Shown in pieces: positions 1 to 9,500 of a DNA stretch of 64,000 bases. A program made the position numbers and the translations under genes. The notes under the pieces were generated by a model. That model worked only from the letters and a program-made list of their open reading frames with translations, ran no database searches and was not told the DNA's origin. This stretch comes from Pseudanabaena sp. BC1403. GTDB taxonomy: Bacteria; Cyanobacteriota; Cyanobacteriia; Pseudanabaenales; Pseudanabaenaceae. Every line of letters begins with the position of its first letter. The stretch's first letter is position 1. The stretch is taken from positions 62,001 through 126,000 of the forward strand of contig NZ_PDDM01000014.1 in the NCBI RefSeq assembly GCF_002914585.1, given 5' to 3'.

Positions 1-119
1 TTATTAAAAGTGCCATGCACAAGCACTGCCGCACCAGAGCCGCCGACAACCGCCGCCGCTACTAGCCCAAACCAAGTACTTTTGCTTAAAACTGGAATTT
101 TCATAATTTCGCTCTTCAT
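1..119 (-). CDS. N-terminal fragment of an exported or membrane-anchored protein (runs off the left edge)
   Basis: An open frame on the minus strand starts at 119 (a second in-frame ATG lies at 104) and is cut by the window edge after 39 codons. The visible peptide has a short charged start (MKSEIMKIP), then a hydrophobic Gly/Ala/Val stretch (LVAAVVGGSGAAVLV), as in a signal peptide or N-terminal membrane anchor. Cyanobacterial trypsin-like proteases often begin this way, but nothing visible identifies the family, so no function is assigned. Confidence 0.5.
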   Translation of the reverse strand, partial: MKSEIMKIPVLSKSTWFGLVAAAVVGGSGAAVLVHGTFN

Positions 120-282
120 CGTTGATTAAGTTTGCATAATACTATTGACGCAAACAAACGCGAGTTAGCTCCTTAATCTATTTTATAGCAGCTTAAAGTC
201 CAAAAAGATGTCAGTCAGAAGTCCTGTTAATTCCTTTTTCTTAAGCAAAAAACTCTTAATAAGTAGAAATGCTTAATTAAAT

Positions 283-357
283 GTAGGATTCTTTAGTGCA
301 ACGTAACGCATCAATTAGACATCAACTATGGGTTACGCGATCGCCAACCCATCCTAA
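283..357. repeat. Dispersed GTAGGATGGGTTAG-type repeat, degenerate copy
   Basis: The left end GTAGGATTCTTTAG and right end CAACCCATCCTAA are imperfectly complementary and enclose the phrase GTGCAACGTAACGCATCAAT. The same phrase and ends occur at 25774-25859, and a relative lies at 54413-54488. It looks like a non-coding palindromic mobile repeat. It sits in the 371-bp gap between the partial gene at 1-119 and coaD. Confidence 0.6.
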
Positions 358-374
358 ATTTAATTCCAACAACT

Positions 375-479
375 TATACCAATTCACAGAAGTGTGACAA
401 CACTTCTGTGAATTAAAATGCAACCCCTGTAAGGGTTTTAAAAACATAAAGTGGCTACGCCACTTTGTGTTTTGGTATT
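375..479. repeat. Dispersed ATACCAA palindromic repeat, full-length copy
   Basis: The copy begins TATACCAATTC and ends TTTTGGTATT. It contains two hairpins (CACAGAAGTG/CACTTCTGTG and AAAGTGGC/GCCACTTT) separated by a CCCTGTAAGGGTTTTAAAA spacer. Full copies also lie at 11357, 16391, 19112 and 28133, in both orientations. The terminal inverted GGTATA ends and lack of coding potential suggest a MITE-like element. Confidence 0.8.
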
Positions 480-490
480 ACTGAGAGCAA

Positions 491-979
491 TTAGTGGTGT
501 TGGAATTTTTGTCTTAGGGCGGTCACTACTTCGGGAGTTACTAAATGCCCAATTTCACCACCAAAACGAGCAATTTCACGAACCACGCTACTGCTCAAGA
601 AGCTATATTCATTGGAAGTAGATAGAAAAACCGTCTCGATATCATTAGCCAAGGTTTTATTGGTATGTGCCATCTGTAATTCCAATTCAAAATCTGAAAC
701 TGCTCTTAATCCTCGAATTAAAACCTTTGCTTGCTTGAGATGGGCATAGGTGACAGTTAGCCCTGTAAAGGTGTCAACATCGACATTATCTAAGTGTTGC
801 GTTGCTTGACTAATTTGGAGCATTCTTTCCTCCATCGTAAATAGAGGATTTTTATTTGGGTTTCTTAAAACAGCGACGATAACGCGATCGAATAGATGAC
901 TACCGCGCTTAATAATATCGATATGTCCAAGGGTAATAGGATCAAAACTACCTGGATAAATGGCAATCAATGCAGTCAC
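491..979 (-). CDS. coaD: Phosphopantetheine adenylyltransferase
   Basis: The 162-aa protein is a full-length member of the bacterial PPAT family. It transfers AMP from ATP to 4'-phosphopantetheine, the penultimate step of coenzyme A synthesis, in the cytosol. The N-terminal motif [12 protein letters not shown] (residues 8-19) carries the nucleotidyltransferase T-x-G-H signature, and the C-terminal half holds the SSSVVREIA segment that binds ATP phosphates. The predicted start adds about four residues before the usual MIAIYPGSF-like beginning, so the first residues are slightly uncertain. It lies downstream of, and in the same direction as, the chorismate-lyase-like gene, with a strong hairpin between them, so it is probably transcribed separately. 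Confidence 0.97.
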   Translation of the reverse strand: MTALIAIYPGSFDPITLGHIDIIKRGSHLFDRVIVAVLRNPNKNPLFTMEERMLQISQATQHLDNVDVDTFTGLTVTYAHLKQAKVLIRGLRAVSDFELELQMAHTNKTLANDIETVFLSTSNEYSFLSSSVVREIARFGGEIGHLVTPEVVTALRQKFQHH

Positions 980-1020
980 CGACTAGCTATAGAAAGCGAT
1001 TATAACAGCGCAAAGCTCCT

Positions 1021-1053
1021 AAAAATAAGCCACGCTTTGCGTGGCTTATTTTT
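1021..1053. terminator. Perfect hairpin between chorismate-lyase-like gene and coaD
   Basis: AAAAATAAGCCACGC pairs with GCGTGGCTTATTTTT around a short loop, giving an intrinsic-terminator shape with a T-run on either strand. It overlaps the last codon of the minus-strand gene ending at 1052 and would insulate coaD. Confidence 0.7.
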
Positions 1054-1708
1054 AAAGGCTGCTGGAACCAAGATATTTGCCGATCGCGGGTGAATAGATC
1101 TCATAAATCATCGTGATTGGCTCGCCCCCATGCCACAACAAGTAATGCCTACCCCAATAAGTATCAATCTCAGGATAGCCAAAAGCTTCAGCTAAGTTGG
1201 GACAATGTCCTTTATAAATACCTTTGAGATCACGGTAAAGCTCTGTGTACTTTTGGTTAAGGCTGACCCAAATTGGCAGAGATGGATCTTTGAGGTATTT
1301 TTGCATCGTTGCCTCAGACCACCAAGAGGTTGCATGGGAAAATATCTCTCCAGTTTGCTGCGATCGCAAAAAGATCTGACGGCGAATTCGAGGTGCTGCG
1401 ATCGCGGTAATATCCGATGGAGCATTGTCATCACTCTCCCCTATTGAAGTCATGGCAACCACATCTACGGAGATTTCCGATTGAGTCAATAGCTGTAAAT
1501 GTCGAGTTGGTGCGCCATCGCCCATCAAGAACATTTGCCAAGTTGGAGATAGCAGGTTAAATGGCAAACCTTTCCGAATGTCGGCTTCGCTGCCTTGCCA
1601 CATCGGCTCTTCGATGCAATTCCATGCTGAGATGATTCCCCTATTGAGAGGTGGATTTGCAGTACTGGCTGCACTTGGAGGAGAAGAAAGAGGAGAAGAA
1701 AGTTTCAT
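1052..1708 (-). CDS. Chorismate lyase-like protein (DUF98/UbiC-like family)
   Basis: This 218-aa protein resembles the cyanobacterial chorismate pyruvate-lyase family, which makes 4-hydroxybenzoate from chorismate for plastoquinone synthesis. The hallmark visible here is MGDGAPTRHLQLL (residues 62-74), followed by the IRRQIFLRS segment near residue 107, matching the substrate-pocket arginine strands of this fold. The first 25 residues are rich in Ser and Pro and look unstructured, so the true start may lie further in. No membrane segment is seen. It is recognised from motif resemblance only, so the enzymatic assignment is likely but unproven. Confidence 0.75.
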   Translation of the reverse strand: MKLSSPLSSPPSAASTANPPLNRGIISAWNCIEEPMWQGSEADIRKGLPFNLLSPTWQMFLMGDGAPTRHLQLLTQSEISVDVVAMTSIGESDDNAPSDITAIAAPRIRRQIFLRSQQTGEIFSHATSWWSEATMQKYLKDPSLPIWVSLNQKYTELYRDLKGIYKGHCPNLAEAFGYPEIDTYWGRHYLLWHGGEPITMIYEIYSPAIGKYLGSSSL

Positions 1709-1754
1709 ACAGGATTTATCTTAACAATCCGTAACATATTCTTTATTGTAGTCC

Positions 1755-1793
1755 AAACCAAAAGAAACTCACTACGTGAGTTTCTTTTGGTTT
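1755..1793. terminator. Perfect hairpin upstream of the chorismate-lyase-like gene
   Basis: AAACCAAAAGAAACTCAC pairs with GTGAGTTTCTTTTGGTTT around TAC. It lies between the genes ending at 1847 and starting at 1708, and with the adjacent hairpin at 1803-1841 probably ends minus-strand transcription from the YaaW-like gene. Confidence 0.6.
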
Positions 1794-1802
1794 ACAAGTA
1801 TT

Positions 1803-1841
1803 AAAAGAGAATTGCGGCGCTTTGTGCCGCAACTCTCTTTT
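1803..1841. terminator. GC-core hairpin at the 3' end of the YaaW-like gene
   Basis: AAAAGAGAATTGCGGC and GCCGCAACTCTCTTTT pair almost perfectly around GCTTTGT. It sits just past the stop codon at 1847 (minus strand), as expected for an intrinsic terminator. It belongs to the family of hairpins with a GGC-TTTG-GCC-like core seen through the window. Confidence 0.65.
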
Positions 1842-1846
1842 GATAC

Positions 1847-2686
1847 TCAAGACATTCTCAGTAATCTTATTTGAGCAACAATGAAAATAGCAGGAATGAT
1901 TCGCCCGTAATTAGTGGCGATCGCTCTCCAACCTAGATCAGCAAAAAACAAGCCCCAGAGCGCAGGTGTAATCACCGAAAACACAGTCCGCGCTGCCGTA
2001 TATTGAGTAGCCGCCACAGCCATTCCCCGTTTCGCAAGATAGGTAGACACATAAGCATTTAAACGAGTTGCGATCGCTGTCCCACCTGCTTTGAGCACCT
2101 CATAACCAACTTGATAAGATGCAAAATGCCATGCCATTTGTCGGGCGATCGCAGTTAGTACGGCTGAACGAATCACTGTACTAACTGCGATCGCACTGCC
2201 ACCTTTAACCAATAAGCTCATAGGATTGCGCTGGGCATCAAGAGGCAAAGACTTTTGTAAATCTGACTCAGTGAGCGCTGCTTGCATCGAATCATCAATA
2301 CTAGAACGCTCTTGAGGTGAGAGCTTTTTCCATGAATTACTAATTAGATTCAGAAATAATTCTGATTCGATATCTTCGATGGTTTGATTTTTAGAATATT
2401 TGATATTTAGATGCTGGCATACACGCTCTAGAACTTCTCGATAGCTGACATTACTAGTTTTGCGTCGTAAAACCGTGATTCCATCGGCGGCTAGAAATTT
2501 GAAACGTTTTGCGATCGCCTCAATCAGCTCATCGCGATCCCAGCTTTGTAATTCTTTAACGGGCGGAGTAGCAAAATAATCTAGGGGATTGAACTTGCGC
2601 CGAAAAAGGATATCCGCAATTTGGGATAACTCTTCATCGGTTGCCAACGCTAGCACATCGCTTAACTCGTCCATTGCCCCATCCAT
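1847..2686 (-). CDS. YaaW-like family protein
   Basis: The 279-aa protein resembles the YaaW / ubiquinol-cytochrome c chaperone-like family, whose biochemical role is not settled. The N-terminal half is charged and helical (ELSDVLALATDEELSQIADIL, then tandem NVSYREVL and TIEDIESEL segments). The C-terminal half is rich in Ala and Gly with probable membrane-associated helices (LVKGGSAIAVSTVIRSAVLTAIA; VFSVITPALWGLFFADLGWRAIA). The start MDGAMDE is the first ATG, and an alternative ATG four codons later is possible. The family assignment is from overall pattern and is moderately sure. Confidence 0.6.
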   Translation of the reverse strand: MDGAMDELSDVLALATDEELSQIADILFRRKFNPLDYFATPPVKELQSWDRDELIEAIAKRFKFLAADGITVLRRKTSNVSYREVLERVCQHLNIKYSKNQTIEDIESELFLNLISNSWKKLSPQERSSIDDSMQAALTESDLQKSLPLDAQRNPMSLLVKGGSAIAVSTVIRSAVLTAIARQMAWHFASYQVGYEVLKAGGTAIATRLNAYVSTYLAKRGMAVAATQYTAARTVFSVITPALWGLFFADLGWRAIATNYGRIIPAIFIVAQIRLLRMS

Positions 2687-2762
2687 TGATTTGTGACGAA
2701 CAGTATAACAAGCTTACCAAAGTTAAGTTTAAAAGATTCTAGTAGTGACGACTTCAAGTCAT

Positions 2763-2807
2763 AATACCAAAATACAAAATGGCAACGCCATTTTGTGTTT
2801 TGGTATT
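2763..2807. repeat. ATACCAA palindromic repeat, short (one-hairpin) copy
   Basis: AATACCAAAATACAAAATGGC pairs with the complementary half ending TTTTGTGTTTTGGTATT. It corresponds to one hairpin of the longer two-hairpin element at 375-479. Confidence 0.7.
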
Positions 2808-2918
2808 ATGAACTGCTCCGAAAGACTACTGTTTTCTTATTTCTTACTCCTCCAGAATTGGGGGCTAGGGGGCGATTAATTATTGACTTAAGCAGATGAA
2901 CATAATTAATTACAAATC

Positions 2919-2967
2919 TAAACCCAAAAGTTTGTGCCCCACAGAGGCACAAACTTTTGGGTTTAGG
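2919..2967. repeat. Long hairpin with CCACAGAGG core
   Basis: CTAAACCCAAAAGTTTGTGC pairs with its exact complement around a CCCACAGAG loop. The loop region is the reverse complement of the CCTCTGTGG centre of the hairpin at 21970-22052, although the two outer stems differ. Confidence 0.75.
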
Positions 2968-3306
2968 TAATTTATTCTGTAGAGATACTTATAGCTGGGA
3001 TGCAGTGTTTAGATCGAACTAAATTAAGAATTGCGAATACAGATTTAATAGACCTGTTGGTGGATAACAAGTAAAGCAGCTGAAATTTTTACCCATCCTC
3101 GGCTTCAATTCTTTTGACATAAAGCCGTTAAAATCCTTGCTCAGATTGGCTTTTGAGGGTTTTCGAGCTTATTGCCCAACAAGTCTAGCATAGATAAAAA
3201 ACTAACTTTACTATAACTTTACTTCTTGTTATTTCCTAATTATTTCAATATAATTTCGTTGTTTGTAAAGGATTAAAGCTAAATCTAGTTTTACTCTTTT
3301 CTCGGT

Positions 3307-3351
3307 CAAGCAATAGCGTTGCGGGGCTTTGCCCCGCAACGCTATTGCTTG
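3307..3351. repeat. Long perfect hairpin with GGGGCTTTGCCCC core
   Basis: CAAGCAATAGCGTTGCGGGG pairs with CCCCGCAACGCTATTGCTTG around a CTTTG centre. It stands alone about 180 bp before the giant gene and is not next to a gene end, so it is better regarded as a repeat than a terminator. Confidence 0.75.
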
Positions 3352-3532
3352 GTTTTATATATCTTCTTTAGTGAGAAGGGCGTAGTCATTAGTTGAGTGG
3401 ATGGAAACCTAGTCAAGTAGATAAGCGATCACGATAATTTCTATAGAAATTCATAGTCTTTGCTTTTCACCATTCCTTCGTTATATCAACATCTGTCTTA
3501 AGTATTTATTTCTCAATCAATCTAAAAACAAT

Positions 3533-6500
3533 ATGCCTATTACCCTATCGTCTCCCAAAGTGTCATCAGCCAGTTACTCTACCAGCCCAGCGTCGCCGAC
3601 TAGATCTTGTAAAGTCAGGACTCTCATTGTTTTTGACAGTCGCGTTGAAGATCTGGACATTCTTTACAAAGCATTACTGTCTGATACCATTGCCTATACC
3701 ATTACAGCGCAAGAGGACTCTCTTAATATCATCACGCAGTTGTTGGCAGAGACGGGAACGAGGCAGCTAGTAATTGTTGCTCATGGCGAATCTGGGGTGG
3801 TTCACATCGGTGCTAATCCACTGAATATCGAACAGATCGAGCAAAGATCTCATCTGTTACAGAAATGGGGCGTGGAAGAAATTGCGCTTTATAGTTGCGA
3901 AATTGCTAAAGGCGATCGGGGTTTGAGCTTTGTTGGCAAGTTGGGTGAATTGACGGGAGCTAAAATCGCTGCGGCCTCTAATGTTATCGGCTCGAATAAA
4001 TTAGGTGGAAGTTGGGATTTAACTGTAACAGTTGGAGACATCAATTCGCCATTCGTATTTGATTCCCATATTTTAAACACTTTCCCACAAATCCTGCCCA
4101 TTTCAATCAATGGCTTTACAGAGTCGGTCTACTTTTCTGGTTTGCCAACTTCGACTGGACTAACCATCGATCCGTTAACAAGAAATATTTTTATTGCGGA
4201 CGGTACTTCTACAAACGGAATCCTACGAAAAATCGATTCAAGTAAAGTACTCTCAACAGTTACGAATGACTTCACTCCTGGTGTTGGTATCTACCCATAT
4301 GTGGCAACTGATATTCAGTTTGCGAACGGATTTGTTTACTCTTCTTTGTCAGATGGTGGGCTGGTTCAGATAAATGTTATTACGGGGGCTTCACAGATTC
4401 TCACATCCTTTCCAAATTTTGGTGTTGAATCTGGATTGGATATTAAGAATAACAAGATATATGTTACCGATGGGGAGGGATCGAGTAATCAACTTTGGGA
4501 GTTTGATTTAACAACAGGGCTATCAACACCCAAAATATCTGGTCTACCACCTTCCGCCTATGGATTTGAATATGACGCAACCCAAAACAAGTTTTATTTT
4601 GCCGCGAATGGCAATAGCTTTTATCGAGCAGATCCTCAAACTGGCACATATCAGCTTCTTTCAACTGCATCAACTGGATTAGGGAATTTTGCGATCGATC
4701 CAACTGGAAATTATTTATATGCCAGAGTTGGTTCTGACATTCTTCGCATCTCTACTGCCGATGGTTCATCCATTCCATTTCAAACTGGACTGGTTGCTGA
4801 CAGTATGGGTGACTTGGCTTTTGGCCCTTCTTCGTCGGGAGTTGGAACTAGTCTTTATATTGTTAATGGGAATAACATTGTTGAAACCTCTGGATTTAGT
4901 TCTGGATCTAGTATCACACCTCAACTATCGTTGACAGCGGGTATTAAACCCATAGAAGGCAGCAGAAACGGCATCTTTACGATCAATCTTGACTCTCCTG
5001 CCCCAGTCGGCGGGCTAGTGGTCAATTTCACCACCACGGGTAGCACTGCCACGGCAAACTCCGACTATATCTTCACCGCAGGAACTGGAATTGCTGCCTT
5101 AACTAATAATACTTTCACGATCGCTGCGGGAGCCACCAGCGCCACACTTAATGTTGTAGCTGCTGCGGATAATGTTGTCGATCCCAGCGAAACCGTCATC
5201 CTCAACCTCACTGCTGGATCGGGCTATACCCTCAGTAGCAGCAACAGCGTGACATTTTCTCCCAGTACTAATTTTGGTGCGGGAGGTTTTCCAACGTCCG
5301 CGTACGTTGGGGACTTCAACGGCGATGGTAAATCTGACTTAGTGGTGACGAATGTTGGCAACAACAGCATCTCCTTACTGCTGGGTACTGGCACTGGTAG
5401 TTTCAGCTCACCCACAAATTTTGCTGTAGGGGTTACTCCCAATTCAGCGATCGTTGGAGATTTCAATGGCGACGGCAAATCCGACTTGGTAGTATGGAAC
5501 ACTTTCAGCAATAACTTCTCAGTACTATTCAGTACAAACACTGGCAGCTTAAGCTCCCCCACAAATTTTTCTGTGGGATCTGGTCCGAGTCCCAATTCAG
5601 TCAGTGTAGGAGACTTTAATAGTGACGGCAAATCGGATTTAGTAGTGGCGACCCCAGGAGTTAATAGTGGTGTGTCCGTGCTATTGAGTACAGGCACTGG
5701 TAGCTTCAGCTCCTCCACAAGCTTTCTTCAAGGATTTAGTCCCTCTTCCATGACCGTAGGAGACTTCGACGGTGATGGTAAATCTGACTTAGTGATGGCA
5801 AACGCTGGTGGCAACAACAGCGTGTCCGTATTATTGGGCACTGGCACAGGCAGTTTCGGCGTACCCACAAACTTTTTCGTAGGATTTAGTCCGTCTTCCA
5901 TGACCGTAGGCGACTACAACGGCGACGGCAAATCTGACTTGGCAGTAGTGGCAAATGCTGGCATTAGCAGCAGCGTGTCCGTGCTACTGGGCACTGGCAC
6001 TGGCAGTTTTGGGTTACCCATGAACTTTTTCCTAGGATTTAGTCCCGCTTCTGCGATCGTCGGCGATTTCGATGGCGACGGTAAATCTGACTTAGTGGTG
6101 ACAAATCCCAGTAGCAACAGCACCTCCGTGCTGCTTGGCACTGGCACAGGCAACCTCATCTCCACTGCTAACTTAACTATTGGGACTTCTTTTGCCCCCG
6201 TGACTGTAGGAGACTTTAATGGCGATGGCAAATCTGACTTGGCAGTGGCGAATGCTAGCGACAACAACGTCTCTATTTTGCTCAATAATACTATCCCGAC
6301 AGCTACTGCTACTCTGACAATTCTTGATAGCAATCGTGCGCCGACCCTACAGGCTTTACCATTCGGGAGCTACGCCGACACCGCTAACTCAGACTACTTT
6401 GCACCAATTACTGGTACGCTCTTCGGTTCTGACCCCGATCTTAATGCCACACTCACATACGGCATCGCTGGGGGCAGTGTGAGTAATGGTATTACATCAA

Positions 6501-9500
6501 CCCTAGCAGGCAACTACGGAACCCTCAGTCTAAATACATTTACTGGAGCCTACACCTATACCCCCAATGCGATCGCAATTAATGCCCTGAGTGCCAATGC
6601 TGCCGACAACTTCTATTTTACCGTCAATGATGCTAGCCTGAGCGCATCCCAGCTCTTTACCATCAACATCAATGGCGTAAACGACAGACCGACAATCTCA
6701 GTTCCATCTTCTTTTACTGTTATGGAAGATAAGGCTTCCAGCCTCATCTTTAGTGGCTCCACCTTCTTCGATGTTGATAGTAACCTGACTGTTACTCTTG
6801 CGATCGCGGATGGCACGATATCGGGCATTAGTAGTAGTGGTGGCGTTACTGTTGGTGGGACTGCCACCGCTCGCACTTTCAGTGGCAGTCCAAGTCAACT
6901 GAATGACTACTTCATAGCAGGCAAAGTCACCTACACCACGGCGCTCAATAACAACACGACCCGCACGCTTTCAGTGAGTGTCAGTGATGGCGAATTCAAT
7001 TCCTCTACTACCAGTACCATCAACATCACGCCTGTCCCAGACATCACGCTTACGGCTGGTCTACTCCCTGTAGAAAACGGCAACAACGGCACCTTTATAA
7101 TTAATCTCGACTACCCTGCTCCAGTCGGCGGATTAGTGGTCAATTTCACTACCACAGGCAGCACCGCCACTGCCACCACCGACTACACCTTCACCGCAGG
7201 AACTGGAATTGCAGCATTAACTGCCAACACTTTCACCATCGCCGCAGGAGCCACCAGCGCCACACTCAATGTTGTGGCTGTTGCAGATGCTGTCAACGAT
7301 CCACTTGAAACCATCACCCTCAACCTTAGTTCTAGTTCGGGTTTGACCAACGCTGATTTTTCCCCCAGTGCCAATTTTGGCGCTGGGATTGGTCCATCGT
7401 CCATAAGCATAGGAGACTTCAACGGCGATGGCAAATCTGACTTGGTAGTGGCAACCTCTGGTAGCAATAGCATCTCTGTGCTATTGGGCACAGGCACTGG
7501 CAACTTCAGCTCGCCTACTAACTTTTCTGTTGGGCAGACTGCCCAATCCGTGAGCGTGGGAGACTTCAACGGCGATGGCAAATCTGACTTGGTAGTGACA
7601 ACCTCTGGTAGCAGTGTCTCCGTACTATTGGGCACAGGCACTGGCAACTTCAGCTCCTCTACTAACTTTGCCGTTGGGTCTAGCCCCTATTCCGTGAGCA
7701 TAGGAGACTTCAACAGCGACGGCAAATCTGACTTAGCGGTGGCGAATGCTGGTGGCAGTGGCAGTGTTTCCGTGCTCTTGGGTACTGGCACTGGCAGTTT
7801 CGGCGCTGCCACGAACTTTGCGGTAGGGACTTCTACCAGATTCGTGAGTATAGGAGACTTCAACGGCGACGGCAAAGCTGACTTGGCAGTGGCGAACTAT
7901 ATTGGTAACAGCGTCTCTATACTTCTGGGCACAGGTACTGGCAGCTTCAGTTCTCCCACCAATTTTGCCGTGGGAGCTTCTCCCGTATCTATGACCGTAG
8001 GAGACTTCAATAGCGATGGCAAATCTGACTTAGCGGTGGCGAATGCTGGCGGAAGTGGTAGCGTCTCCGTGCTCTTGGGTACTGGCACTGGCAGCTTCGG
8101 TGCTGCCACCAATTTTGTTGTGGGGTACAATCCTACTTCCGTTACTGTAGGAGATTTCAACGGTGACGGCAAATCTGACTTGGCAGTGGCAAACTCTGGT
8201 AGCAACAGTATCTCCGTATTATTAGGTACAGGCACTGGCAACTTCAGCTCCCCTACGAACTTTGCCGTAGGAGATCTACCCAGATCGATAACTGTAGGAG
8301 ACTTCAATAGCGATGGCAAATCTGACTTGGCAGTGGCGAACCTTTTCAGCTCCAATGTTTCAGTTCTGCTGAATAATTTTATCCCCGCTAGTGCTAGCTT
8401 GACGATTCTTAATAACAATGCACCGACCCTACAGGCGTTAACATTCGGAAGTTACACTGATACCGCTGACTATGACTCTTTTACCCCGATTACTGGTGCG
8501 TTGGTTGGTTCTGACCCCGATGTTGGTAACACACTTACCTACAGCATCGCTGGGGGCACTGTCAGTGGCTCTATATCAACCCTAGTAAGCAGCTACGGAA
8601 CTCTGAGCTTAAATACATCTACTGGAGCCTACAGCTACACACCTAACACCACAGCAATTAACGCTCTGAGTAACAATGCTGACGACAACTTCTCTTTCAC
8701 AGTCAGCGATGGGAGTCTGAGTGCAACCCAGGTATTTACCATCAACATCAACGCTGTCAACGATGCGCCTACTGGCTCTGCTACAGTTTCGTTGGCAAAC
8801 GGCGCAGAAGACACCACCTATACCATTAATGCCTCCGACCTATTACAAGGATTCACCGATATAGAGGGAGATACTCTCTCAGTTTCCAACTTGACCGCTA
8901 ACAATGGTTCCTTGATTGACAACCTCAATGGTACATATAGCTTCACGCCCAATGTCAATTACAACGGTACGGTCAACCTTTCTTACAGCGTAATTGATGG
9001 TAATGGAGGCTCTGTAATCGCATCTAAATCCTTCAGTTTAGAAGTTGTAAACGATGCTCCAACTGGCTATGCCACAGCTTCGCTACTAAACGGTACTCAG
9101 GATGCCGCCTACACCGTTAGTGTCTTGCAACTGCTGCAAGGGTTCTCCGACCCAGACATTGCGACAAATGGTCAAGTCCTCAGCATTGCGAATCTTACTG
9201 CTAGCAACGGCATCGTCACGCTCAATAATGATGAAAGCTACACGATCGCCCCGACGGCTAACTTCATCGGAGCCGTGACGCTGACCTACGACGTTACCGA
9301 TAACAATGGCAGCACGTTGACGGGGCAAACTCTTACCTACTCAGTAATCGATAACATTCCTCCAACCGTCACCATCACCAGCAATAAAGCCAACTTCAAA
9401 GCGGGTGAATTTGCGATCGCAACGTTCACATTCTCCGAGGTGCCAACTGACTTCACCAGTTCTGACATCACAACCAGTGGTGGAACGCTTACAAATCTCG

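Larger units (their letters stand above)
2687..3532. other. 846-bp gap upstream of the giant surface protein, with hairpins and no gene
   Basis: No convincing reading frame occurs here. The gap holds the short ATACCAA repeat (2763-2807) and two long hairpins (2919-2967, 3307-3351). The AT-rich stretch after 3360 is where a promoter for the giant gene would lie, but no box could be assigned with confidence. Confidence 0.6.

Noticed and set aside
896-1093. 65-aa plus-strand frame across the coaD start and terminator
   Set aside because: It overlaps coaD antisense and runs through a terminator hairpin.
5224-8817. Several long minus-strand frames inside the giant gene (for example 5224-5718, 7183-7647, 7897-8418)
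   Set aside because: They are antisense shadows of the FG-GAP and Calx-beta repeats: their peptides repeat KSDLPSPLKSPT in step with the sense repeats.
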